DNA of 64,000 nucleotides from Bog-756 sp963835465 (GCA_963835465.1 CAWIFR010000001.1:310001-374000); one strand, 5' to 3'. Numbered from the stretch's first letter, positions 36,500 through 48,020 are shown. Numbers and translations are program-made. Notes: generated by a model from the sequence alone, not told the origin.

Positions 36500-36724
36500 C
36501 TACTCGGTGCGCCTGCGCAGGGCGGCGGCCCGACGGGCCCGGACGACCGAGCTGACCAGGGCGGCGAGGATGACCACCAACGGCACCACCCAGGCCGGGA
36601 AGCCGGTCCGGGACAGCGCCCAGGTGGCCAGGAGGGCCAGGACGACCACCACGGCCAACGTCCAGTCGTCACCCACGACGAAGTCGACCCAGAAGAGCCC
36701 GAAGCGTTTGAACGCCTGCATCAT
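36500..36724 (-). CDS. small membrane protein, two predicted helices
   Basis: 74 residues. A short amphipathic start (MMQAFKRFGLFWVDFVVGDD) is followed by helices TLAVVVVLALLATWAL and PAWVVPLVVILAALVSSVV, and a basic tail (RARRAAALRRRTE). No family is assigned. The start overlaps the stop of the upstream COG4280-like gene, so the two are probably one unit and the proteins may interact. Confidence 0.6.
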   Translation of the reverse strand: MMQAFKRFGLFWVDFVVGDDWTLAVVVVLALLATWALSRTGFPAWVVPLVVILAALVSSVVRARRAAALRRRTE

Positions 36725-37458
36725 GCGGGCGTCCCGGCCCGGGCCGCGTCGGCCGACCGCAGGGCGAGCACCGTGCCCCCCGACACCGCCGCGGTGCAGG
36801 CGATGACGGCCAGGATGAACAGGTCGTTGCCCGGCCAGTGGGCGCCGGCCCCCTCGGCCGACCAGAAGAGCCCGAACGAGGTGAGCATGATGCCGACCAC
36901 GAACTTGAGCGTGTTCTCGGGAACCTGGGCCAGCGGTCGGTGGACCACCAAACCGACCAGCGCGACCACGACGACCGCGGCTGTGGCCGCCAGGGCAGCG
37001 GCGCCCATGTGGCCCTGGGTGGCCCCGAAGGTCAGGACGATGAACACCACCTCGAGCCCCTCGAGGAACACGCCCTTGAAGGCCACGGTGATCCCGTACC
37101 AGTCCACGTCGCCCTGACCGCCCCCGGCGGCCTTCAGGCGATGCAACTCTTCCTGGTAGATGGCGTCCTCATCGTGGAGTGCCTTCAGGCCGCCTGCCCG
37201 TAGGACGGCCTTGCGGAGCCACTGGAGGCCGAACACCAGCAGCAGGCCTCCCACCACCAGGCGGAGCGTTCCGATCGGGATCCGGTTCACGGCGGGACCC
37301 AACACCGCGACCAGGCCCCCGAGGCCCACCAGGGCCCCGGCGGTACCCAGCACCACCGGACGCCAGCCCCGGGTCACCCCCACGGCAAGGATGATCGTGA
37401 GCGCCTCCACCATCTCCACGGTCGAGGCGGCGAAGGTGCTCAGCACCAACAGCACCAC
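36721..37458 (-). CDS. multi-pass membrane protein, COG4280-like
   Basis: About 245 residues with roughly seven hydrophobic segments and the phrase STFAASTVEMVEALTIILAV near the start, which I associate with COG4280 membrane proteins of unknown function (distantly related to cation/Ca exchangers of the UPF0016 kind). EGLEVVFIVLTFGATQ repeats the acidic-helix pattern: E-x-x-E in the first half and LEGLEVVF in the second. This suggests an inverted-repeat transporter with paired acidic sites. GTG 37458 is preferred because upstream residues are not family-like. Divergent from the RpiR regulator, 56 bp apart. Confidence 0.6.
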   Translation of the reverse strand: MVLLVLSTFAASTVEMVEALTIILAVGVTRGWRPVVLGTAGALVGLGGLVAVLGPAVNRIPIGTLRLVVGGLLLVFGLQWLRKAVLRAGGLKALHDEDAIYQEELHRLKAAGGGQGDVDWYGITVAFKGVFLEGLEVVFIVLTFGATQGHMGAAALAATAAVVVVALVGLVVHRPLAQVPENTLKFVVGIMLTSFGLFWSAEGAGAHWPGNDLFILAVIACTAAVSGGTVLALRSADAARAGTPA

Positions 37459-37499
37459 GTGCAACGGCTCGGCCTCCCTCGTTCGATTTCCTCCCGCAC

Positions 37500-37515
37500 T
37501 GTAGTGTTTGCTACA
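37500..37515. promoter_or_regulatory. palindromic operator at the RpiR start
   Basis: TGTAG (37500-37504), six bases, CTACA (37511-37515), a 5-bp perfect dyad whose last base is the A of the regulator's ATG. It sits between the divergent RpiR and COG4280-like genes, so binding by the RpiR protein could repress both. Confidence 0.4.
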
Positions 37516-38375
37516 TGGACAGGTCAACTGTGCAGCAATCACTACAGGAGCCCGTGCAGGATCGAGTGCGCCGTTCGCTTCGCGGCCTCAGCCCGGCCCA
37601 GCGCCTGGTCGCCGAGTACCTGGTGGGCTCCGGGCGTTCGGCCGTCGTCGACTCGGCCTCCGCCATCGCCGCCCGTGTCGGCGTGAGCGATGCCACGGTG
37701 GTGCGGACCGCCCAGGCCCTGGGCTATCCGGGCCTGCCGGAGCTGCGGCGTGCCCTGGTCGTTCAAGGGGAAGGACCGACACTGGCCGAGCGGCTCCACC
37801 AGACGCTGGCCCAGGACGACCGGGACGTGTTGACCCGATCGGCCGACTCGCTGTTCGCCTCGGTTGGCACGCTGCTGGACGAGGTGGCGGGACCCCGCTT
37901 CGACCGCGCCGTCGACGTCCTTGGCGGTGCCGACCGGTTGCTCTGGAGCGGCATCGGGCCATCCGCACCGCTCGCCGAGTACGCCGCCTTCCTGGCTCGT
38001 CGACTCGGGCGTCCGTCCCTGGCTCTCACCAGATCGGGACCCGGTGCGGCCGACGACCTCCTGGAGGTGTCCGGCTCGACCGCCGTCGTGGTGCTGACCT
38101 ACAGCCGCGTCCATCCCCACGTTGACACGCTCTTGCAACGCGCCAAAACCCAGTCGGTGCCTGTGGTGCTGATCACCGATGTCTTGGAACCGGTCATCGG
38201 CGACCGAGTCACAGAGACCCTGGTCTGCTGGCGGGGCGGCCCGGGGCTGTTCGCCAGCCATGCCGCCACCATGCTGCTCCTGGAGGGGCTGCTCCTGGGA
38301 CTCGCCCACCTGGATCCGGCCCGGGCCGAAGCTTCGCTCGCCGGGCTCGAGGGCCTGCGGGCACTCGAATCGTAA
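37515..38375 (+). CDS. RpiR/MurR-family transcriptional regulator
   Basis: Sugar-phosphate-responsive regulator of 286 residues. N-terminal HTH_6 domain: LSPAQRLVAEYLVGSGRSAV, SASAIAARVGVSDATVVRTA and LGYPGLPELRRAL, all RpiR hallmarks. The C-terminal SIS domain binds phosphosugars: DVLGGADRLLWSGIGPSAPL, VLTYSRVHPHVDTLLQRAK, VVLITDVLEPVIGDRVTETL. A palindrome overlaps its start codon. No sugar-catabolic genes are adjacent, so the ligand is unknown. Confidence 0.9.
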   Translation: MDRSTVQQSLQEPVQDRVRRSLRGLSPAQRLVAEYLVGSGRSAVVDSASAIAARVGVSDATVVRTAQALGYPGLPELRRALVVQGEGPTLAERLHQTLAQDDRDVLTRSADSLFASVGTLLDEVAGPRFDRAVDVLGGADRLLWSGIGPSAPLAEYAAFLARRLGRPSLALTRSGPGAADDLLEVSGSTAVVVLTYSRVHPHVDTLLQRAKTQSVPVVLITDVLEPVIGDRVTETLVCWRGGPGLFASHAATMLLLEGLLLGLAHLDPARAEASLAGLEGLRALES

Positions 38376-38533
38376 CGACTCCCGTCGTCGTTGCCCCGAG
38401 GGCGTGTCGTGATCGACGATGAGTTCGACCGGCTGGTGCCGCCCCAGAGCACGAATCGTCCGTTCCACCGGGGCCCGGGAGCTCGGGGCGGAACGGGCAC
38501 GCCGTGCGCACGGGACCGCTGAAGCGCCCGCGG

Positions 38534-39292
38534 TCAGGAGGGTTCGACCAGGCCCGACTGGCGTACCGTCACATTGAAGCGCCCGTCGATCACGCCCACC
38601 GCCGGGTCGCCGGTGCCCGCCATCACCCGCGGTACCCCGTGGTACGCCAGTCGCGAGGGACCGCCGAACACGAAGACGTCGCCCGATTCAAGGAGCACGT
38701 CGGTCCACGGTCGGCCCCTTCCGGCCGGCGTACCGAAACGGAACGTGCAGGTGTCCCCCACGCTGAACGAGACCACGGGGGCCGGGGACCGTTCATCCCG
38801 GTCGACGTGCATGCCCATGCGGGCGCCCGGTCCGTACCAGTTGATGAGAGCCACATCCGGCCGGTACCACTCAGCACCGGTGCCGGGCCCCGCGTCTCCT
38901 GCGCCCACGATCGAAGCGTCGACACGCCACGCGTCCGCCACGGCCCGGCGGCTGAGCCCGCCCAGAGCGTCGGGGAAGGGAGCCACCGGGCGCCCGTCCC
39001 CGTCGTCCACGTACCGCGAGTAGCGGTAGGGGCGCCAGTGCCAGCCCAGGCAGGCGATCTGCACGGACATGGCCCCTCCCCTCGGCATCCGGGGGGCGCA
39101 GAAACCGCCGGCTCTCGCTCCCCAACGCCGACACGACTCCCCGAGGGATCGTTGCCCGTCGGGGTCGAGCCACCCCGGGAGGAGCACGGCGCCGGTGGCC
39201 ACGATCTCGGGCTCCCGCCCAAACAGCCGGGACACGGCCCTAGCGGGCCCGCTGGCGGCCGACGGGATCCGACCCCGAGCTTCGCTCACCAT
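38534..39292 (-). CDS. alkB: AlkB-like 2-oxoglutarate/Fe(II) dioxygenase
   Basis: DNA/RNA demethylase family. Seen: ALINWYGPGARMGMHVDRDE with the HxD iron ligands, VVSFSVGDTCTFRFGTP, GDVFVFGGPSRLAYHGVPRV with the distal His, and GRFNVTVRQ with the two Arg that bind 2-oxoglutarate (RxNxTxR). 252 residues, somewhat longer than E. coli AlkB at the N-terminus. ATG 39292 has GGAGG 4 bases upstream; GTG 39289 is an alternative with better spacing. Likely repairs alkylated bases. Convergent with the RpiR gene. Confidence 0.9.
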   Translation of the reverse strand: MVSEARGRIPSAASGPARAVSRLFGREPEIVATGAVLLPGWLDPDGQRSLGESCRRWGARAGGFCAPRMPRGGAMSVQIACLGWHWRPYRYSRYVDDGDGRPVAPFPDALGGLSRRAVADAWRVDASIVGAGDAGPGTGAEWYRPDVALINWYGPGARMGMHVDRDERSPAPVVSFSVGDTCTFRFGTPAGRGRPWTDVLLESGDVFVFGGPSRLAYHGVPRVMAGTGDPAVGVIDGRFNVTVRQSGLVEPS

Positions 39293-39373
39293 CCGACCTC
39301 CGAGTTCCGCACATCATCGCCACCCTGGCACACCAGAGAGGTCCGACGGTTGGGCCGTGCCAATCGGAGGCGT

Positions 39374-39892
39374 TCAGATCGGAGCGGCCGAGTCCTGTCG
39401 GGCCAGCCAGCGCAGTCGGGCGGCCCGGGCGTCCCACGAGTAGACCACCGCCGTCTTGGCGAACCGGTCGTGCCAGGCGTAGCGCCGGCGGTTGGTGAGG
39501 ATGCCGAGGAAGCCCAGGCCCAAGGCGATGATGCTGATCGGCAGCGTGAGTGTCCGGATGACCGCCTGCCGGGCCCCGATGGGCGACCCGTCGGTCTTGA
39601 CCACCCGGATGCCGAGGACCGCCATCCCGACCGTCTTCCCGCTCAGGGTCCACTGGTAGGCGAAGTAGAGGAACTCCCAGACCACCGCGGCGATGAGGGA
39701 GGCCAGTTGGTGGTTGCTGAGTGAGAACTTGGTACCCGAGGCCAGCTGGATGGTGAAGGCCAGGGCCGCCGCGCCCAGGGTGAACAGGCCCCAGGAGGCG
39801 CCCACGTCGGCCCCGAAGGCCACCAACCGGCTCACGGCGCCGGCATAGTGACCCTGGCGACCCTCGACGGGCTTGACCACCGCGGTGGCCAT
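39374..39892 (-). CDS. RDD-family membrane protein
   Basis: 172 residues with the RDD pattern: AGAVSRLVAFGADVGASWGL (R-x-x-A-x-x-x-D), four hydrophobic segments, TLSGKTVGMAVLGIRVVKTD, GARQAVIRTLTLP and RRYAWHDRFAKTAVVYSWDA. Some RDD proteins are Na+(Li+)/H+ antiporters; most are uncharacterised. The start ATG 39892 overlaps the stop of the upstream repeat protein (TGATG), so the pair is translationally coupled. Confidence 0.85.
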   Translation of the reverse strand: MATAVVKPVEGRQGHYAGAVSRLVAFGADVGASWGLFTLGAAALAFTIQLASGTKFSLSNHQLASLIAAVVWEFLYFAYQWTLSGKTVGMAVLGIRVVKTDGSPIGARQAVIRTLTLPISIIALGLGFLGILTNRRRYAWHDRFAKTAVVYSWDARAARLRWLARQDSAAPI

Positions 39893-40377
39893 CACGCCGC
39901 CCCTCGTGGCAACTCGGGCGGGGTCCGTCCCGCCTCCACCAGCGTCGACGGTCCGAGCGGGAGGTCGGAGAGGGGCCGCCGGAGGATCCGGTTGACCCAT
40001 CGGGCGAAGAAGTCGTCCAGCCCGACACCCTGGGCCCTGACCACGTCGAGGACCTCGGAGGCGACCCCGGTGGTGGACCGGGCGATGATGGTGCCCAGCT
40101 CGGTCTTCTCCATCAGCGAGTCGATGTCGACCCGCTCGATGATCTTCTCCACATCCACCCGTTCGATGATCTTCTCGACGTCGACCCGGTCGATGAGCTT
40201 GTCCACGTCCACCCGGCTGACCACCCCGTCGACGTCCACCCTGGAGACCAGGGCGTCCACGTCGATCCTTTCCAGGAGCGCGTCGATGTCGATGGCGTCC
40301 ATCACGATGGTCACCACCCGCTCGGCGACCGCCTGAGCCAGCTGTTCCATGCGACCGGATCCCGGGACCGGGCTCAT
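39892..40377 (-). CDS. VD-repeat protein coupled to RDD membrane protein
   Basis: About 161 residues from ATG 40377 (ATG 40350 is also possible). The central part is a 9-residue repeat of the form R-V-D-V-[DE]-x-[IVL]-[IV]-x, at least eight copies between residues ~25 and ~100 (IDVDALVSRVDVDGVVSRVD, then KLIDRVDVEKIIERVDVEK). It ends with a conserved-looking FFARWVNRILRR segment. Regular V/I and D spacing suggests a beta-solenoid or amphipathic helix array. This repeat is often found before RDD domains in actinobacteria. No function is known. Confidence 0.7.
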   Translation of the reverse strand: MSPVPGSGRMEQLAQAVAERVVTIVMDAIDIDALLERIDVDALVSRVDVDGVVSRVDVDKLIDRVDVEKIIERVDVEKIIERVDIDSLMEKTELGTIIARSTTGVASEVLDVVRAQGVGLDDFFARWVNRILRRPLSDLPLGPSTLVEAGRTPPELPRGAA

Positions 40378-40458
40378 ACGGGTCGGGGCGACGACCGGAC
40401 GTCCATCGCCACAGCATCCCATCGGAGCAGGCCCCGGGCGGGGACGCTCCCGGCTGGC

Positions 40459-40917
40459 TCAGCTGGCGACGGCCTTCAGTGCGTCGAGCGCCCGATCGGC
40501 GTGCACGTTCATTCGCACCTCGCTCTGGATGACCTCGATGACCTTCAGGTCGGTCCCGATCACGAAGGTGGCCCGCTTGGTCGGCGAGAGCTTGGCGAAT
40601 CCGCGGCGAACGCCGAACAGGGTCGCCACGGCGCCGTCGGGGTCCGAAAGCAACGGATAGTCGAAGGAGTGCTTGTCCGAGAACTGCTTCTGCTTCTCCA
40701 CCTTGTCCGCACTGATGCCGACCCGCTGGGCACCCACCGCCTCGAACTCGGCCTTCATGTCCCGGAAGTGACAGCTCTCCTTGGTGCAGCCGTAGGTCAT
40801 GGCCGCCGGATAGAAGAACAGGACCACCGGTCCTGAGGCGGCCAGCTCACTCAGCTTCCGCGGGTGTCCCTCTTCGTCGGGCAGTTCGAAATCCGGTGCC
40901 ACGTCGCCTTTTTGCAT
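40459..40917 (-). CDS. bcp: peroxiredoxin, Bcp/PrxQ type
   Basis: Thiol peroxidase of 152 residues. Seen: VAPDFELPDEEGHPRKLSEL, VVLFFYPAAMTYGCTKESCHFRD with the peroxidatic Cys and a second Cys five residues on (PrxQ alpha2-type resolving Cys), and LLSDPDGAVATLFGV. The usual PxxxTPGC reads MTYGC, with Tyr for Pro. ATG 40917. A second Bcp paralogue lies at 49712. Divergent from the DrrA-like gene. Confidence 0.92.
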   Translation of the reverse strand: MQKGDVAPDFELPDEEGHPRKLSELAASGPVVLFFYPAAMTYGCTKESCHFRDMKAEFEAVGAQRVGISADKVEKQKQFSDKHSFDYPLLSDPDGAVATLFGVRRGFAKLSPTKRATFVIGTDLKVIEVIQSEVRMNVHADRALDALKAVAS

Positions 40918-41153
40918 GTCCGCAGGCTATCGGTCAGGTTCCGATGCCGCTCCCTGGTTCGGGGCACCGGCCCACGGCGGGCCGGTCGGTACGGGGCGGC
41001 CGTTACGGGTGTGTCCGAGGCGGCACGAGTGCCGCCCTAAGATGGACGACGCCGTCGTGGTTCCTACGAGCCGACCGGGCCGGTGGACCGGGCACGCCGT
41101 TGCCGGCGACGCCGCACCACGACCGCCCCGCCGAACAGTCAGGATCTACGCTC

Positions 41154-42200
41154 ATGCCGTACGCCATCGAAGCCGATGCCCTGCAGAAGACCTTCACCGG
41201 GAAGCACCCGGTGCACGCCCTCGACGGGGTCTCCTTCAACGTCGAGGAGGGCAGAGTGTTCGGCCTGCTCGGGCCCAACGGATCCGGCAAGACCACCGCG
41301 GTGCGCGTGCTCACCACCATCCTGAAGGCCGACAGTGGCACGGCAAGGGTGTTGGGCCACGACGTGCGCAAGAAGGCCGGCCTGGTCCGGAGCCTCATCG
41401 GCCTGGCCGGCCAGTACGCAGCGGTCGACGAGAACCTGACCGGTCGGGAGAACCTCCGGATGGTGGGCAAGCTGAACCATCTGGACTCGTCGTACGTCAC
41501 CGGGCGGGCCACCGACCTGCTCAGCCAGTTCAACCTGGCCGATGCCGGGGACCGCCCGCTCAAGACCTACTCGGGGGGCATGCGCCGTCGGCTCGATCTC
41601 GCCGCCGCCCTGGTGGCGCGGCCCACCGTGCTGTTCTTGGACGAGCCCACTACCGGCCTCGACCCCCAGAGCCGAAACGACCTGTGGGAGGTCATCGAGA
41701 GCCTGGTGGGTGGGGGCACCACCGTGCTCCTCACCACCCAATATCTCGAGGAGGCCGACCGGCTGGCCACCGACCTGGTGGTCATCGACCACGGGCACGT
41801 CATCGCCGAGGGCACGCCGCAGGAGCTCAAGGCCAACCTGGGAGCCACCGTCCTCGAAGTGGGTCTGGACAACCTCGACCATGCCCACCGCACCGCCGAG
41901 CTGTTCGGTTCGCTCGGATCCCATACCCCGACGGTCAACGGCACCGTGGTCGAGGTCACGGTGGACGACGGCCCCGTCTCCGCCATGGCCGGGCTCCGCA
42001 CGCTCGATCAGGAGGGGATCACGCCCACCGCGTTCACGTTGCGCGAGCCCAGCCTGGACGACGTGTTCTTGGGGCTGACCGGCCGGAGGGCCGAAGACGA
42101 GACCGAGGAGACCGGGGACCCGGACAAGGACAGCCGGCGCCGATCCCGGCGAAGAGCCGCCAGTGAAGCCATGCCTATCGCCAGTGGGGAGATCTCATGA
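41154..42200 (+). CDS. ABC exporter ATP-binding protein, DrrA type
   Basis: Daunorubicin-resistance-type ATPase of 348 residues. Seen: VFGLLGPNGSGKTTAVRVLT (Walker A), KTYSGGMRRRLDLAAALVA (signature), VLFLDEPTTGLDPQSRNDLW (Walker B), LLTTQYLEEADRLATDLVVI, and the DrrA C-terminal domain ending TLREPSLDDVFLGLTGRRAE. ATG 41154 has AGGA 9 bases upstream. The stop overlaps the permease start (ATGA). Exports a hydrophobic compound; the substrate is unknown. Confidence 0.92.
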   Translation: MPYAIEADALQKTFTGKHPVHALDGVSFNVEEGRVFGLLGPNGSGKTTAVRVLTTILKADSGTARVLGHDVRKKAGLVRSLIGLAGQYAAVDENLTGRENLRMVGKLNHLDSSYVTGRATDLLSQFNLADAGDRPLKTYSGGMRRRLDLAAALVARPTVLFLDEPTTGLDPQSRNDLWEVIESLVGGGTTVLLTTQYLEEADRLATDLVVIDHGHVIAEGTPQELKANLGATVLEVGLDNLDHAHRTAELFGSLGSHTPTVNGTVVEVTVDDGPVSAMAGLRTLDQEGITPTAFTLREPSLDDVFLGLTGRRAEDETEETGDPDKDSRRRSRRRAASEAMPIASGEIS

Positions 42201-43021
42201 CCACCACCATCACCGCCCCGTCGGTCTCGGCGGCACCGCCCGCTCACTCCGTAACCGCCAGGCTGCGCTGGGCGGTATCCGACACGCTCACCATCACCCA
42301 GCGCAACCTGCTGGCCCTCTTGCGCATTCCCGAGCAGCTGTTCTTCTCGACCGTCCAACCCATCATGTTCGTGCTGCTGTTCACCTACGTGTTCGGCGGG
42401 GCCATCAAGGTTCCCGGCGGGAACTACGTCAACTACCTGATGCCCGGGATCTTCGTCCAGACTGTGGCGTTCGGGGCCGTGAGTACCAGCATCGGCCTGG
42501 CCGAGGATCTGCAGAAGGGACTCATCGAGCGTTTCCGGGCCCTCCCCATGGCCAGGTCGGCCGTGCTCACCGGGCGCACGTCGGCGGACATGGTCCGCAA
42601 CGTCTTCGTGGTCATCATCATCACCGCCGTCGGGTTCGCGGTCGGCTTCCGACCCACGACCGGGGTCCTGGCCTATGTGGCCGCCATCCTGCTGATCCTG
42701 CTGTTCGCCTACGCCCTCTCCTGGGGTTTCGCCGTCGTCGGCCTGTCGGCGCCCAACAGTGAGACGGCCCAGGTGATGTCGTTCCCGATCCTCTTCCCCC
42801 TGATCTTCGTCTCGTCCGCCTTCGTTCCCGTCGCCAGCATGCCCAGCTGGCTGCAGGGCTTCGCCACCTACCAGCCGGTGAGTGTGACGGTCAGTGCCTG
42901 CCGAGCCCTGATGATCGGGGGACCCACCTCCAAATGGGTGATCCAGACCCTGGCCTGGACGATCGGATTCCTGATCATCCTCATTCCCCTCGCCGTCCGG
43001 CGGTACCGCAACCGCACCTAG
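42197..43021 (+). CDS. ABC-2 type permease, DrrB type
   Basis: Membrane partner of the preceding ATPase, 274 residues with six predicted helices. Seen: LTITQRNLLALLRIPEQLFF (coupling region), TVQPIMFVLLFTYVFGGAI, YLMPGIFVQTVAFGAVSTSI, LIERFRALPMARSAVLTGRT, SFPILFPLIFVSSAFVPVAS and QPVSVTVSACRALM, all DrrB/ABC-2 hallmarks. Coupled to the ATPase gene by ATGA. Confidence 0.92.
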   Translation: MTTTITAPSVSAAPPAHSVTARLRWAVSDTLTITQRNLLALLRIPEQLFFSTVQPIMFVLLFTYVFGGAIKVPGGNYVNYLMPGIFVQTVAFGAVSTSIGLAEDLQKGLIERFRALPMARSAVLTGRTSADMVRNVFVVIIITAVGFAVGFRPTTGVLAYVAAILLILLFAYALSWGFAVVGLSAPNSETAQVMSFPILFPLIFVSSAFVPVASMPSWLQGFATYQPVSVTVSACRALMIGGPTSKWVIQTLAWTIGFLIILIPLAVRRYRNRT

Positions 43022-43070
43022 TCGGAATTGGCCCGGTTCGCCGGGCCCGGTCCGGTGGCAGAATAGGGCC

Positions 43071-45767
<2,697 letters not shown>

Positions 45768-45802
45768 GCGGCCACGTCCGACCGGCTCGGGCCGGGCAAT
45801 GG

Positions 45803-46525
45803 TCAGCTGGCCAGAGGTAGGACGAACCAGGCGATGACCACGAAGTGGAGCACAGCGCCGACGATGGTGCAGGCGTGGAAGACCTCGTGGTAGCCGAATA
45901 CCCCGGGCACGGGATTCGGTCGCTTCGAGGCATAGACCAAGGCTCCGGCTGAGTACGCCAGGCCACCGGCCAGGAGGAGAATGAAGCCCGTGCCGCCCAG
46001 AGCCCGGTAGAGCTGGGGCAGCACCACGACGGCCGCCCACCCCACGACCACATAGGGCAGGGCGATCACCCACTTCGGGGCGTCCAACCACAGCTGCCGG
46101 AGGGCGATCCCGACGACGGCGCCGCCCCAGACGATGCAGAGCACCGCGGTCCGGGCCCAGCCGGTGAGGGCGATCCCGGCCACCGCGGTGTAGGAGCCGG
46201 CGATGGCGATGAAGATGGTGGAGTGATCGGCACGGCGCATCCGACGACGGCCCACCGGTCCCCACGTGTGCCGGTGGAAGAGCGCGCTGACCCCGAACAG
46301 CAGGGAGATGGAGACGGCGTACACCGCCATGATCAGCTTGGAGCTGGCGGTGGGTGCCACCCACACCAGCACGGCGCCAGAGACCAGTGAGACGAAAAAG
46401 GCCACCTCGTGGAAGATGCCCCGGAGTCGGGGCTTGCCCGACCCGCCGACCCCGTCGGGCGTCACCGCGTCGGCAGGTCCCCCCGGCCCGGTCGCCGGGG
46501 AAAGGGCGCGAAGGGGCCCGCTCAC
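45803..46525 (-). CDS. hemolysin III/PAQR-family membrane protein
   Basis: About 240 residues with seven helices. Seen: RGIFHEVAFFVSLVSGAVLV, LLFGVSALFHRHTWGP, RRADHSTIFIAIAGSYTAVA, LLLAGGLAYSAGALVYASKR, and FGYHEVFHACTIVGAVLHFV. The conserved Ser, His and Asp residues of the PAQR metal site are present. GTG 46525 overlaps the upstream amidotransferase stop (GTGA). Bacterial members (YqfA) are implicated in membrane homeostasis. Confidence 0.88.
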   Translation of the reverse strand: MSGPLRALSPATGPGGPADAVTPDGVGGSGKPRLRGIFHEVAFFVSLVSGAVLVWVAPTASSKLIMAVYAVSISLLFGVSALFHRHTWGPVGRRRMRRADHSTIFIAIAGSYTAVAGIALTGWARTAVLCIVWGGAVVGIALRQLWLDAPKWVIALPYVVVGWAAVVVLPQLYRALGGTGFILLLAGGLAYSAGALVYASKRPNPVPGVFGYHEVFHACTIVGAVLHFVVIAWFVLPLAS

Positions 46526-47259
46526 GGGTCCCCGAGGCCGGAAGCGGCTGCGGGAGCGGGAGCCGGGGCCAGAGACCGGTGGACGAAGCGACGCAGCAGA
46601 CGCCGCCCCACCGCTTCGACCTCGGCCAGTCGGACCGGGTCGAGGGTGGTGCCCGCGGGCAGATGGGGCACCCATGCCGCAGCCAGCTCGCGGTCCACCT
46701 CGACGTGGAACTGCAGCCCGTAGGCCCGGTCCCCCCAGCGGAAGGCCTGGAAGGGGAAGCGCGTCGACGCGGCCAGGTGGGCGGCTCCGGCAGGCAGCGT
46801 GAAGGTGTCCTGGTGCCAGTGGAGGCACGGAAGGGAGGGGGTGGACAGCCCCCCGTACTCCGGACCGGTCACCGGGTCGAGCCGGCCGGGACCGGTCAGC
46901 TCCACCCGACCCAGTCCGATCTCGGCATCGGCTCCGGTGGTCACCTCGCCACCGAGGGCCATGGCCAGCTGCTGGGCCCCGAGACAGACGCCGAGCACCG
47001 GCTTCCCGGCCCGGGCGGTGTCAGCCAGCAGGTTCCGCTCGGAGGGCAGCCAGGGATAGCGACCGTCGTCATGGACCCCCATCGGGCCACCCATGACGAC
47101 CAGGCCGGCGATGGCGTCGGCCCGGGGAACCGCATCGCCCCGGTCGAGGCGGACGAGCTCCATGGGCTGTGCGGCCAGGGCGAGCTCGTCGGCGATGAGA
47201 CCCGGGCCTTCGTAGGCCACATGCTGGAGGACCGCCCAGGGAAGTCCGGTGTCCGTCAT
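46522..47259 (-). CDS. class I glutamine amidotransferase-like protein
   Basis: GATase1 domain of 245 residues standing alone, related to the GuaA N-terminal type (COG0518). Seen: AVLQHVAYEGPGLIADELAL, IAGLVVMGGPMGVHDDGRYP, the nucleophile elbow VLGVCLGAQQLAMALGG, LHWHQDTFTLPAGA, and YGLQFHVEVD with the catalytic His. The partner synthase or ligase is unknown; such proteins may act as gamma-glutamyl hydrolases. Shares an operon with the hemolysin III gene. Confidence 0.88.
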   Translation of the reverse strand: MTDTGLPWAVLQHVAYEGPGLIADELALAAQPMELVRLDRGDAVPRADAIAGLVVMGGPMGVHDDGRYPWLPSERNLLADTARAGKPVLGVCLGAQQLAMALGGEVTTGADAEIGLGRVELTGPGRLDPVTGPEYGGLSTPSLPCLHWHQDTFTLPAGAAHLAASTRFPFQAFRWGDRAYGLQFHVEVDRELAAAWVPHLPAGTTLDPVRLAEVEAVGRRLLRRFVHRSLAPAPAPAAASGLGDP

Positions 47260-47267
47260 AGGTACCC

Positions 47268-48020
47268 CTACGCCGTCGCGACCACGTGGAATGCCTCGGC
47301 CAGGCGCCCGTCGGGCAGTCCGGCGGCCAGGGCCGTGCCGGACATCCAGGTCCGCAACAACTCCTCCAGGTGCGCTCCATCGCCGACCTGGCTCTGGTGG
47401 GAACGCAGGGCGGCCAGCTTCCGGTCGAACTGTTCGGTGGCGTCCACGGCCCGGTCCGCCCGCTCGGTGGTCATGATCCACAGTTCGGGGACCGAGTGGG
47501 GCTCCAGTCCCTCGTCCAAGAGCTCAGGGAAGGCAAAAGGATTGCGGGCGTCGGGGTAGACGGCGCACGCCGCGGCCTCGCCGGCGGCCAGGTGGTCCGG
47601 GTGGCTGGCGTAGATCCGGGCCCAATTCCGCTCCGGCGACTGGGCCACCACCCGGTCGGGACGGAACCGCCGGATGACCCGGGCGATGCCACGGCGGAGA
47701 TCGAGGTCGGCCTGGAGCCTGCCGTCGGGAAACCCGAGGAAGGTCACGTCGGTCACGCCGACCTGGCCGGCGGCGGCGGTCTGCTCCCGACGGCGGACAG
47801 CGGCCATCTCGTCCCGGGGCAGGGACCGGTCCTCGCCTCCGGCCTCGCCGTCGGTGACGATGCAGTAGGCCACCTCCACCCCGGCGGCGGTCCACACGGC
47901 CACCGACCCGGCGGCGGCGAAGTCCACATCGTCGGGATGGGCCGTCACCACCAGGATGCGCTCGATGCCGTCGACACCGGCTCCCACGGTCATGGGCTGG
48001 TCAAAATGGCGTTCGGGCAC
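47268..48020 (-). CDS. PIG-L/LmbE-family GlcNAc deacetylase-like protein
   Basis: Zinc-dependent N-deacetylase fold of 250 residues. Seen: RILVVTAHPDDVDFAAAGSV with the zinc ligands His and Asp-Asp, TDGEAGGEDRSLPRDEMAAV, RRREQTAAAGQVGVTDV, FLGFPDGRL, and ASHPDHLAAGEAA with the third ligand. Family members include MshB (mycothiol) and Mca (mycothiol S-conjugate amidase). The overall look is MshB/Mca-like, but which one cannot be settled by eye. GTG 48020 with GAGGAGG upstream. Confidence 0.85.
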   Translation of the reverse strand: MPERHFDQPMTVGAGVDGIERILVVTAHPDDVDFAAAGSVAVWTAAGVEVAYCIVTDGEAGGEDRSLPRDEMAAVRRREQTAAAGQVGVTDVTFLGFPDGRLQADLDLRRGIARVIRRFRPDRVVAQSPERNWARIYASHPDHLAAGEAAACAVYPDARNPFAFPELLDEGLEPHSVPELWIMTTERADRAVDATEQFDRKLAALRSHQSQVGDGAHLEELLRTWMSGTALAAGLPDGRLAEAFHVVATA

